64,000 nt of DNA from positions 95,432,897 to 95,496,896 of the forward strand of contig OX638370.1 in assembly GCA_951812925.1 (NCBI GenBank), given 5' to 3'. Of the stretch, positions 23,535 through 33,930 are shown one piece after another. A program made the position numbers and the translations under genes. The notes under the pieces were generated by a model. That model saw nothing but the letters and a program-made list of their open reading frames with translations, made no database searches and had not been told where the DNA came from. The DNA is from Calliopum simillimum. Its lineage: Eukaryota > Arthropoda > Insecta > Diptera > Lauxaniidae. The stretch's first letter is position 1, and the number at the start of each line of letters is the position of its first letter.

Positions 23535-25228
23535 ACTATAAAAAGTAAAGTTTACAAAAAATTTTTTTGTGCTTAACTATAAAAAGTTAATATAACACAA
23601 AATTAAAAATATTTGTAACATTTTGCAAACGATTTTTTCTAAACTAATTTGAGGTCGCTGAACACGAAAAACCCAATTATTTTTTTTTCCTTGGGGCCGT
23701 TCCCGAGTTATTCGATAATTTCTATTTTTGAGGTTATAGCTTCATAAACATCAATATATTTCTATGAAGCCAAGTCCGATCGATTTTATTTTTCCACGTT
23801 TACAAAGAGTGATTAATGGCGCTTCTAACAAGTATACCAATGATTATTCTTTGAACAAAATTGACTTAGATATAGCAGGAAAAAGTTTAAAATTTCACAA
23901 ATTTAATTTTTAACTAACTTTTTGATGCTGAATTCAAATCTGTTAACGAAATTGCTCTATCGCTACAGAATTTAAAAACTACAAAAATACAAGATTTTAC
24001 GTGATTTTTGCCTACTGTTGAGGTTATGTAACAAGACAGTGTAATACTTTCGTCATAGAACCTGTTATGTAAGTTAAAAGTGCTTATCTTTGTCTACAAA
24101 ACCCTTTTTAAATTATATCAATATCTTTTTTTTCTAGGAATTATCGTAATCTAAAAATTTAAAAATGAACAAAAACAAGATTTTTGACCATTTTGGAGAC
24201 TACATAGAGAAGGCACGAAATTTTTCTGCTTTTTTATACTAAAAATAAAATTTATTTTTGCTACTTACTCGTATGATAAGTTTCAATTTTATTTGTAAAT
24301 ACCGATTAATCGGTTCATAACTCTCAATTAATTGCAATTAATAATTGTGTCGTTTCTATTAATCGATTATTGCATTTTTTTCCCATCACTAGGCGCAGCA
24401 CATCATCGCTTTGGTGTCGAATTTTGCTCATCACTAGTAACCGAAATCGTGTGCGCATAAAAACCCATATCGACTCCATTTTGGCTGATTAGAAACGTAT
24501 CTACATAAGATATTGAAGATTTTTTTTTCCATTACGAATATGTTGAATGTAAAAGTTGAGTTGTCCTTCTAAAGGTGATTTTCAATGATGCTACAATCTA
24601 TTCTAAACGTTGTCGAAAAAAAGAGGTCAAATTTTTTTTTTTTTTTTTCATTATTAATTAAGAATATTGTCCTATCAAGAATTTTTTGTTTAAGTCTTAT
24701 CAGCTAAAGTGCTTTAGTAAGAAGGAAACAAAAGTAAAATAAAAATTCTTATCAGCAATTTCTTACTATTAAAATGATTTATTTATACATAGCACTAGCA
24801 TAGTTGGGTAACGTTACCTCTCCAACAGTCAAAGGAAATTCATACGAAATTAAAGTTAATTTTGAAACTGGAATTCGATTGAAAAACGTGATAATTTCAT
24901 TAGCAAGTAGAGTCTAGAAAATTTCACAACACAAAATTTTCGAAAGATATGCAACTCCAGCCGCATGATAATGTCAATCAGTGTTGTAAAATAGTTCAAT
25001 CATAACAGAAAGCTCTAAACTAGTATTTTGTGAGGGCATAGATTTTATAGTAAATTAACAGCTTGGAAAAATATTTTTTTTTGAAACTTGACATAAAGAT
25101 TTAAGTATCGTCAATTTAATAAAATATCATTCCTCTAAGAAAGTCATTTGAACCCATGTTCGATTTAATTAATAGTCCATAAAATTTAAAAACAACAAAA
25201 CAGAGGGTATTAATTGCTTAGTTGCAGA
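23535..25228. other. Intergenic AT-rich DNA
   Basis: No exon-like frame and no repeat with clear ends. The patch at 24395-24480 is more GC-balanced but not recognisable. Confidence 0.35.
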
Positions 25229-25229
25229 A

Positions 25230-26500
25230 ATGTTAAATGCAAATTTTGCTAACTACACTGTTCTAGCTTTTGTGACTTTTTTCTTGGTCTGACTTCCTAC
25301 TTCCCGGTCATTCTTACCCAAATCGGGTACGGGGAATTCAGTGGTAATAACCGTTTTTTTGGATTGGTTCATCGCCCCATACAAAAAGTTCAAATGAAAA
25401 TTTCATCTCGAAATGTGCATTTTTCTTAAAGAATCTCTTATTAACTTCTGATAAATCAATTATTTTTCATCAGAAGTATATTTTTGAGACCTTGTCTTGG
25501 AATCACAAAAGGCCGGCCTGAAAATCAACGTATCCAAGACTAAAAGCATTAAGCTAAACGCAAGCAATGACATCACGTTTAAGGCTGGCAGTGATGACAT
25601 CGGAAACGTCGATAGCTTCACGTATTTAGGCAGCATTATCTCCATGGATGGTGGAGCAAAAGAGGATATCAACTCAAGAATAGCAAAAGCAAAAGGCGCG
25701 TTTGCTCAACTGAACAAAATATGGTCTTCATCAGTTATATCCGAGGGTGCGCATTTTTGATTCGAATGTGAAATCGGTTTTGTTATATGGGTGCGAAACG
25801 TGGCTTGTTACTGAACAACTAACGAACAAGCTGCAAGTATTCGTCAACAAATGCTTAAGGCGAATACTAAAGGTTTGGTGACCTCGCACTATATCAAATG
25901 CCGAGCTACATCAAAAATGCAAACATAAGGCTATAGCAAACGAGGTCAAGCTGCGCAAATGGGGATGGATTGGTCACACTCTCCGGAAACCACACAGCGA
26001 AGTTTGTCGTCAGGCCCTTGAGTGGAATCCACAAGGCAGTAGAGGACGTGGTAGACCCAAAACCAACTGGAAAAGGTCGTTGGAAAAGGAAATCCAAGAA
26101 TCGGGAAAATCGTGGCAAGAGATCAAAGTCATCGCAAGGGATCGTGACAAATGGAGGGATTTCATATTGGCCCTATGCTCCTCCTAGGAGTTAAAGGAGA
26201 ATACATACATACATACATACATATTTTTGAGTTCATGATGTTTTAATAGGCGTTAGAATTGCTCACTTTTTGATCAATTTATTTGAATTTTTTTTACTTT
26301 AACGTTAATTTCTTCCGAATTTTCTTAAAGTTTTATTTTTTGCTCTTTATATGTGGGTTTATTCACTATATCTAGAATAGAGCTGTCATTTTTCATACGA
26401 TCTTGTTCCGCAAAATATTGAAATTTTTGTAATAAAATATTGTTTTTGGTAAGAAAAATAAAATTTAAAGTTTTTAGTTTTACGGTCCGGAAATAGCCTT
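25230..26500 (+). repeat. Dispersed repeat family A, copy 2, split by a LINE
   Basis: 25280-25488 plus 26221-26500 match the reverse complement of 26940-27215. Marks are GGTACGGGGAATT, GGATTGGTTCA, CCCATACAAAAAGTTCAAAT, then AGTTCATGATG...TTAATAGGC and TTTAACGTT. The LINE 25489-26220 sits exactly between them. Confidence 0.7.
25489..26220 (+). mobile_element. 5'-truncated RTE-like LINE with 11-bp target duplication
   Basis: Flanked by ATATTTTTGAG on both sides (25478-25488 and 26221-26231). The interior encodes the C-terminal reverse transcriptase region: AGLKINVSKTKSIKLNAS, FTYLGSIISMDGG, then after a frameshift near 25755 SVLLYGCETW, QVFVNKCLRRIL, RKWGWIGHTLRKP, GRGRPKTNWKR and the end DKWRDFILALCSS. 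The element ends with CTCCTAGGAGTT and a (CATA)n tail. These features fit RTE-clade elements. At least one frameshift and one stop (near 25880): dead copy. Confidence 0.85.
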
Positions 26501-26589
26501 TGTATGTTATTGAGAGGTATCCTTTTTCTAAAGGCTTATAATTCAGGGACTAGTGATCCAATTGAAAAATAGTTGAAGTGCGAAGTGTG

Positions 26590-27215
26590 AAGGGTCATTT
26601 TTGCTATCAGAAGTCATTAACTAAAATTGATTTTACTATTTGTACTTTTTGTTATATAGTTTTTAGTAGACTTGAGGTGATTTTTTCACTTTTGTGCCAG
26701 GATAACTCAGGATACTGACGTGATGGAAAAAAACCAAGATTTTATTCGTAATAAGAAGATCCCAATCCACTATAAATGGCTATAAGAAATGAGGACGGAA
26801 AACCATTTTTGGACTGGATTGGGGTAGAGGCATAAAAAATGCAACACCACAGATCTTGGCAACATCCACTTTCTTGTTACTTGTGATCAGACCTATAGAA
26901 ATCTGAGCTCAGTTTTTGGTACTCATATTTTGCATTCTCGAGCCCAACTTATAAGAAAATTGGGTAAAAATAAACGTTAAAGTTAAGAATTTGATTAAAA
27001 AATTAGTAACGCGATTGCCTATTAATGCATCATGAACTGGAAAAATATACTTTTGTTGAAAAATCATTGATTTATCACAATTTAATAAGAGATTCCTTAT
27101 GAAAAAAAAACACTTTCTAGACGAAATTTTCATTTGAACTTTTTGTATGGGGCAATTGAACCAATCCAGCGAAACGATTAGCACCAATAAATTCCCCGTA
27201 CCTGAATTAGGTAAG
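26590..27215 (-). repeat. Dispersed repeat family A, copy 3 (most complete)
   Basis: On the minus strand this holds in order the blocks of copy 2 (GGTACGGGGAATT ... AGTTCATGATG) and of copy 1 (ACTGAGCTCAGATTT ... CCTGAGTTATCC), so the family is at least 600 bp long. It is uninterrupted where copy 2 has the LINE. A weaker copy is at 37170-37310. Confidence 0.65.
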
Positions 27216-27267
27216 AAAGACCTATTTCCCGTCAGATCATATTTTGAACTAGAACAGTGCTATCGTC

Positions 27268-27362
27268 CAGACAGCTGTACTCGCTTAGGAGGCATCATGT
27301 CCATGGACGGTGAGGCAAGAGAGAGCATTAACTCAAGAACTTCAAAAGCGAAAGGCGGAAAT
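27268..27362 (+). pseudogene. Fragment of the same RTE-like LINE
   Basis: Encodes LGGIMSMDGEARESINSRTSKAKG, a diverged copy of the YLGSIISMDGGAKEDINSRIAKAKG segment at 25625-25690. Isolated; no 3' tail. Confidence 0.6.
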
Positions 27363-28235
27363 CAAAGAATGTTGCAGGAAGTCATAAAAAAAGATTAAAA
27401 GAATTAAATTTGAGCCTATTTTCTTCCAAAGAGTTGTCATCAGGAAGAAGAAAATTTTTTTTTTTTGGTATGGTAAAATTAATATTATTCGCCTTACACT
27501 TAAAAAAAGAAAAGCAAAATAAGACAGACCCTTTATACACATGTACGTTTCGTATGATGTTAGACATGACATAGTTTTATGAATTCTTCAGAAGAAGGAG
27601 ATATTCATTGGTGTAGCTAGGGTAGCAGTTATTTTAGCTATGGGCATTGGACGATATATGTATACGATATTGTCAGGATAGAAAAAAATATACCTACATA
27701 TCATGTTTGTGAGAGTAAAATTTAAAGATGACCATTTTGACTTCAAAGTACGCCCCTGATCATCAAACAAATGTACTATTATTGAAAACCAAATTAAATA
27801 GGACCTATAAGTATTAAGTTCAGAACGAATTATACATTACAATAAGTAATCAAGTCGAGATATGATTTGAGTGCAACTTTTTACAGCACTGACAGCAGCT
27901 ACTCCACTTTTGATTTGTAATAAGTTAAGTTAACATTTAATTGTTAATTTTACCTTGAAAAAGTTTTTCTCTGTTGTCATTTTTCATTCTTTTTCGCGGT
28001 TTACCAATGCGTTTTGTTGCCACTATTAACATCACTTAGCGCTCTTTAGTTTATTATCATATGTAATCGTTTGAAATTTGTATATATCATCACAGGAACT
28101 CACTCGCCCTCGATATTCCCCCAGAAACTGTTATGACGTTGCCACCTTTTTGTGTAGAAGAAATGCATTCGAATACTTTACGTTCTCAGCAGCAGCTACT
28201 TTCTCTCATTCCGAATTAAATTTCTATAGCACATA

Positions 28236-29548
28236 CAGGGTGGCTGATTCGAACTGTTACCAACTTCAGATAGACTTATCTGACAGATGGAACATGACAG
28301 CTGTCTAAAAATTGGCATGATGTTAGTTCATTCTATTGTCAACAAGTAACCAAAAGCATTTGCGCGTCAATTTATTGAAAATAAAAAATTTTCGAAATGG
28401 AATTCAAACGTAATAGTGTGATTGCTCTTTATTTGGCTGGAAAATCGCAACCAGCAATTGTTCGTGAGCTGAAACATTTAAGAGTGAATAAAATGTTTGT
28501 GCATCGGATCATAACACGTTACAATGGTACCGGCAGCGTTGCCAAACGACATGGTGGTGGTCGGAAAATAACTGCAACATCACCAGAAATGGTTCGAAAG
28601 GTGAAGGCCAGAATTGAGCGAAATCCGAGACGCAGTGGCAGACAAATGGCTGCCGGGCTGAAAACATTACGTGAACGAATGCAACACATATTGTCAAACA
28701 AGCTCGGAGTAAAGGCCCTCAAGTTCCAAAAGGCGCATGATCTCACTCCAGCTCAAAAAAAAGTTAGGCTCGATAGAGCCAAGGAGTTGTTGCGCTTGCA
28801 CACCGCCGGAAATCTGTCACAAATTGTCTTCTCTGATGAGAAAAATTACTGTATCCAGCAATATGTAAACAAACAAAAGGATCGGGTTTACTTGACAGAG
28901 AGGTCCTACGAAAATTTGAATGTTCGTTTGGCCACCAGGACGCAGGCACCACCGCATGTGATGGTTTGGGCTGCAGTGACTGCTGATGGGCGCTCACCAC
29001 TCGTTTTTTTGGCCGCTGGCGTCAAAGTAAACGCCCAGGTGTATCGTGAATCAGTGTTGGAGGGTGCTTTACTACCGTGGGCACGCAAACATTTCGGTCG
29101 CAAGCCATGGACATTCCAACAAGACTCGGCACCGTCACACAAAGCTCGTGTGAATCAAAAATGGTTAGAAAAAAACGTTCCTAGCTTCATTTCTGCTCAA
29201 CAATGGCTCTCAAATTCGCCTGATGCGAATCCGCTGGATTTCTCAATCTGGGGTATGTTGGACAGGAAGGTCTTGACTAAAAAATACAAGAGCGTTGATG
29301 CGCTAAAAGTGGCCCTTCAACGAGAATGGCGCAAACTTCCACAAGATCAAATTCGTGCAGCATGCGACTCGTTCTTCGAACGTCTACGGGCCATAGTTAA
29401 GGCCAAAGGTGGCCATATCGAAAATCTCAAGTAGATTCTTAAAATTTGAACATTTCCCAACAATTATAGCGTTTGATCAATAAAATCTGTGCATGGAAAC
29501 TAAAAATATAGTCTTTTGAATTGGTAACACTTCGAATCAGCCACCCTG
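28236..29548 (+). mobile_element. Complete maT-type (DD37D) transposon
   Basis: 1313 bp, bounded by terminal inverted repeats that agree in 27 of 28 bases (CAGGGTGGCTGATTCGAACT at the left, its inverse at the right) and flanked by TA on both sides. Carries one uninterrupted transposase gene. Size, TA target and single ORF fit the IS630-Tc1-mariner superfamily. Confidence 0.93.
28397..29434 (+). CDS. maT (DD37D) transposase, intact
   Basis: 345 aa without stops or frameshifts. Order: N-terminal helix-turn-helix (about 1-45), linker with GGGRKITA (53-60), second DNA-binding segment with ERNPRRSGRQMA (74-85), then the DDE/D fold. The catalytic residues are D147 (FSDEKN), D243 (QQDSAPSH) and D281 (SPDANPLD), with 37 residues between the second and third, the mark of maT elements. 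It cuts and pastes the element at TA sites. Start chosen at the first ATG in the frame, 161 bp inside the left end. A short A/T-rich 3' region with an AATAAA signal (29479) follows the stop. All visible catalytic residues are present, so activity is possible but not shown. Confidence 0.93.
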   Translation: MEFKRNSVIALYLAGKSQPAIVRELKHLRVNKMFVHRIITRYNGTGSVAKRHGGGRKITATSPEMVRKVKARIERNPRRSGRQMAAGLKTLRERMQHILSNKLGVKALKFQKAHDLTPAQKKVRLDRAKELLRLHTAGNLSQIVFSDEKNYCIQQYVNKQKDRVYLTERSYENLNVRLATRTQAPPHVMVWAAVTADGRSPLVFLAAGVKVNAQVYRESVLEGALLPWARKHFGRKPWTFQQDSAPSHKARVNQKWLEKNVPSFISAQQWLSNSPDANPLDFSIWGMLDRKVLTKKYKSVDALKVALQREWRKLPQDQIRAACDSFFERLRAIVKAKGGHIENLK

Positions 29549-29559
29549 TACTTTATAGG

Positions 29560-31850
29560 TAAATATTGTACTTCGAAATACTACAGTGATAGAATCAACA
29601 ATCAGTAACAATCTGATCGAGTTGCTCGATGTTTTGTTTTGAGTTTGTTTTGTTGTTGTTATTATTTTTCAAAAAATTTTTATCACTTAAACCACACGAG
29701 CGAGCAACAGTAAAGCGATCACTTTGAGTCAATTGTCTGGCGGTAGTTGAACGGCATGGAACGAAATTAAGAAATTGACGGTTAAAACTGTTGAAAGATT
29801 TTCAAATTCGAAATTTCATTGGCTGATTTATTACAAAAAAACGGTGTATCTTTAGATTTTGTGATATAAATGAATACGGAAATTATTTTTTATAGAAATA
29901 ACAAAAATTATCTAAATGTTTAGAGCGAACATTTGGTAAAAAAATATAAAACCGAAAAATATTTTGTTTTATTTAAAAGAAAAAGTGCTCCAAATTTATA
30001 TTGTGCCAACAATTGTGTTATTATACTCATAAGAATATATTTCCTTTTTATTGTATTAAAAAAAAAGAAAAAAAAAAATCGTTCATATATGTCTGAGCAT
30101 AAGCAGTGTACTTTGAAATAACCTTTAGAAAACATAAGAAATAATGCATTGGTTGCTTATTTTTATAAAAAAACGAATAACAAAGATTATTTTTACTGAA
30201 TCAAGTTAGGTAAGTAAAACAAAAAAAAAAAAAATAGTTTTGCTAATATATTTATTTGTTTTTCAATTGGAATGAAAAATTGATTAGTTACAACATACGG
30301 CTATTAAGTATGTGTACTGTAACGAAATCTTCACCAAAAAATAGCAGTATTTTTCAAACTTTTTCGACAGCGACCCCAAAACAAATCTAAAAAATTACGA
30401 AAGTTCTTATTGCTTCAATTATCCAAACTGATACATAATAAGGTTGAGTCTTTCAAAGCGTTTTAAGCAAAAAAAAAAAAAAAAGAAGGGACTAAGGGTA
30501 TCTATCGATTGCTCTAAACTCTGTTATTGTTGTTTTCTTATGGAAAAGAACTTGATGAACATATTAGGGTCTAGGCCAATTCATTGTTAAGCTACGACGC
30601 AAAGTTTTAAATATACTAGAATCGCCCAGTGGTCAAAATTCGACCACAATTGCATTAAATAATTTTGGTACTTTTTGGACACTTAGTATTTTATGGTCTC
30701 TGGTATAATTCAAGCGAAATATAAATAAAACAAAATACTGGAAGTCAGTGCTATGCATTTTGTCTTTCCCTTTGTGCTTTATCCTTTTTTTCAGCTCTGT
30801 GTGACCGTGTATTTTGTTGTTGTTAATATTGGAAAATTTGTATTTAATTAACCTGGCTTAAAGCCAAAATATAAAAATAATTTTAACTTTGTGCACATCT
30901 ACACATAAATATCTTTCTAATGGTATATATTTTAAAGTCGTACTCCATTTCTAACATATGAAAAGAAGATGGACAAATTTTTGTCTTGCGTATTAATGTA
31001 TAGATGAAGACGTTTTATAACGCTCAAACTAGAAAATTTTTCATTTGGGATCTTGAGTATTGGTCATGCTACCAAGAGACACTCCCGATGTGCTTAAAAT
31101 TATTTGTCATCAATAATAAAGGAAAATAATCTACTAAATTGAAAAAAAAAAAAAAAAAATTAAATAATTGACTTTTTCAGATAATTATTGTATGGTTTAT
31201 TGTAATTTTAAGTCTTTAAAACCTTTTGAAAAAACACAGAGTTTCAAAATTCTTATAATTAAAAATTCTTGATATTAAAATTCAGCATTAAAAATGTCTG
31301 TCCTTTAATCTTTCGAATATCATACAGATCATTTAACAACTTTAAATTAGTCGGGAGGGAGTCTCTAAAATTGTGTTGGTACGTTCTGCGCCTTAAAATT
31401 TTATTTTTAAAGTTCTATATAACACAGTTAAAGATTTTGAAATTCTAAATACTTAGTTTTAAAAAATATTTTTGTTTGAGTCTTAAAGCCTTCTCTTTGA
31501 TATAATGTAACATATATAAGCATACCATCTATCATTTTTTCGCGGGATACTCCTTTTTTTCTGCTCCCAAAAACCTATTCCGCAAAAACTTTCTAAATCC
31601 TGTTTTTTTTTAAGTTCTTTTTTTTTATGTATTCGAATTTTTTGAAATAAAGAACCTAAAAATGAAACATATTTCGACACACAACTTTCGCCAAAATATA
31701 TAATTTCCAAAAATGTATGCCACACACCTAAGTATTTAAGGTTGACGCTGCATAAAGTGGAGGGACGACAATGTTTCCATTCCGAATCGTTGGACAGAAA
31801 TATTCAATCAAGCTGCAAATACGCTGAAAAAGCGAAGGTGGTCGAGTATA
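29560..31850. other. Intergenic DNA, no gene recognised
   Basis: AT-rich with long A-runs (30060, 30470, 31141). No exon-like frame; the segment 29580-29780 is less AT-rich but has no recognisable product. Confidence 0.35.
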
Positions 31851-31856
31851 TTTTGT

Positions 31857-31990
31857 AGTGTCCGACCGATTAATCGGCTTCGGCTACGGCTTCGGCCACC
31901 TTCGACCAAAAAAACACCTTCGGCCACTCATTCGGCCTTCGGCCAAAATAAGCCGAAGATTTGGCCGAAGCCGAATGTTTGTAACTTAAA
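31857..31990. mobile_element. TTCGGC-rich palindromic repeat, possible hAT-like end
   Basis: Starts TAGTGTCCGACCGATTAATC and consists of alternating GGCTTCGGC / GCCGAAG motifs, able to fold on itself. The AGTGTCCGACCG start resembles non-autonomous hAT ends, but no second end or target duplication was found. Confidence 0.4.
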
Positions 31991-32029
31991 GCATAAAGCA
32001 ACTTTTAAACAAAATGATAGCCGTTTATA

Positions 32030-32175
32030 GTGGATTCGATCTTTCTATTACAAATCTGAACTTTGTTTTTTTCTATTATGTCAGAATCCTGAGTTATCCT
32101 TGCTCAAAAGTGCAAAAATCATTGTTTTGAGATCTACTTAAAGCTATGTTACAAAAACAGTAAATAGCAAAATTT
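32030..32175 (+). repeat. Dispersed repeat family A, short copy 4
   Basis: Matches 7960-8075: shared TCCTGAGTTATCCTT, AAAGTGCAAAAATC and TCTACTTAAAGCT. Confidence 0.6.
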
Positions 32176-32820
32176 GAATTTTTTAATATATTTGGATAAA
32201 TAAGATCACATAATTTATAGTTTATTATTTTTTGTCAGTAACATATTTCATTACAAAAAATTCGAGCCCTTGCAGAACAAAGTCGGATGATAAATGGCCG
32301 CTCTATTTTAGAGAGGTGGTGTCTTCGTGAGACATCGGATATAAAAGGTCGAGAAAATCAGTTTTTTGGTCTTACAATAGTAGGTATGAACTTTTGTTCT
32401 AGTCAAACCGTGAGAAGTTGTGTCTTCGTGAGAAATCGAGTTCTAAGAAAATACATTTAAATAAGATATAAATTGTACGAAAACAACTAATGCAACTTTT
32501 CTTTATGAAATTTTCTGAGCTAAAAAACCGTGGATCAAATTAGGGAAACAATTTTGCAAAAAATACATCACTTCTCAAGATCTATTCTATATCTATGCTA
32601 TTAATTTAGCAGGATTTTCCTTTTTTTAGACAAAAAGAAGATGGCATGCTTAAACATATAGCGTAGAAATTCCTCTGTCCCCTCCAATTAAACTTCTGAG
32701 GACGAGTTCTAACGCACTTAAAAAGTTTTGTATATTTTTTTTTTTCAAAATAATTTATTCTTATCTTTTTGGTAAAAGCAGAATTTTGTTAAAAAAGATT
32801 TTGACCCGCATACATATATA

Positions 32821-33745
32821 ACTAGTAAGGGTGTAAAATTTGGCCTGGCCAAACATTAAATACCCTACACTGCAGTATTTTTAAATTTTGCTCATATGGG
32901 AGGTGCTACGCTCTCTTGTCCGAGTTCACCCAGTTTTTGTCCAGAGCTTGGATTTATAGTTTTTAGTGTCTGAGTGAAAAACGTTTTCAGAACAGTGTTT
33001 TGAAGCTTTTGCTTCACGCCCTCTTGTCCGAGTTCGTCTAGTTTTAGCTTAGAGAGTGCATTTATAGTCCTTAGTATTTGAGTGAAGTTTGGTTGGATTA
33101 TCTCAAAAAACTCTTTCAGTATAGCATTTTGAAACTTCTGCTTATATGGGAGGTGCCACGTGCCCTTGTCCGATTTCACCCAATTTTTGTCGAGAGCTTT
33201 CATTTATGATACTTAGTGTCTGAGTCGAATTTGGTTGGAATATCTCAAAAAACGCTTTCAGTATAGCGTTTTGAAGCTTTTGCTTATATGAGAGGTGCCA
33301 CGCCCTCTTGTCCGAATTCGTTAAATTTTTTCTCAGAGCTTGCGCTTACAATTCTTAGTATTTATGCGTATTTTGGTTGCATTGTCGTGAAAAATACTCC
33401 TAAAATTGCATTTTGAATATATTTTTTGTATGGGCGGTAGGCGTGTCCGTTGACTGATTTCGCACATTTTCAATCCCTCGAGCTATCTTTGACGACGGAG
33501 GCAGTGCACTAAATTTCATTGAATTATCTTACTCAGTTTTCCCAAAAAGTGTATTTCAACACACAGTCAGCCAGCCAGCCACCCAGCCACCCAGCCAGCC
33601 AGACAAACGGACATGGCTATATCGACTCAGGAGGTGACGCTGATCAAGAATATATATACTTTTCTATATCTGCCACGCCTCCTTCTCTGCGTTACAAACG
33701 GAAGGACAAAGTGAATATACCCTGGGTGTAGGGTATAAAAATGAA
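32821..33745 (+). mobile_element. DINE/Helentron-like repeat with 142-bp tandem core
   Basis: About 925 bp: a head (ACTAGTAAGGGTG, TTTGGCCTGGCCAAAC, TACCCTACACTGCAG), then four tandem units marked by CTCTTGTCCGA at about 32913, 33021, 33163 and 33305 (142-bp period, one shortened), a CAGC-type microsatellite (33566-33606), and a tail ending in the hairpin ATACCCTGGGTGTAGGGTAT. The layout (head, central tandem repeats, short microsatellite, 3' hairpin, no TIR) fits non-autonomous DINE/Helentron elements of flies. A second good copy in inverse orientation is at 60926-62925 and a decayed one at 39400-39900. Confidence 0.65.
33560..33606 (+). repeat. CAGC/CACC microsatellite in the DINE-like repeat
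   Basis: Runs of CAGC and CACC tetramers; the inverse run of GGCTGG is found at 62281-62315 in the second copy. Confidence 0.8.
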
Positions 33746-33814
33746 TGATTGTCCTTAATGGACTCATACTCATTTTGATGATATTTTCACAGCGTGTTCG
33801 TATTGATCAGTAGA

Positions 33815-33930
33815 ACATAATTCGTCATATCTCTTAGACTATTTGACGCTGATAAATGAGATTTGGCACCAGAATAAATAACATCATAAATTTAATGGAC
33901 GACATCAAGACCCCCAAAAAGAATTAAATC
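33815..33930 (+). repeat. Helitron-related fragment
   Basis: ACATAATTCGTCATATCTCT and CTATTTGACG are shared with 50522-50555 in the Helitron-like element. Short remnant only. Confidence 0.4.

Noticed and set aside
28509..29142. Minus-strand frames inside the maT element
   Set aside because: Shadows of the transposase gene with no features of their own.
33540..33731. Plus-strand frame with SASQPPSHPASQ
   Set aside because: It is the translation of the CAGC/CACC microsatellite in the DINE-like repeat; the inverse copy at 62.3 kb gives the same kind of frame.
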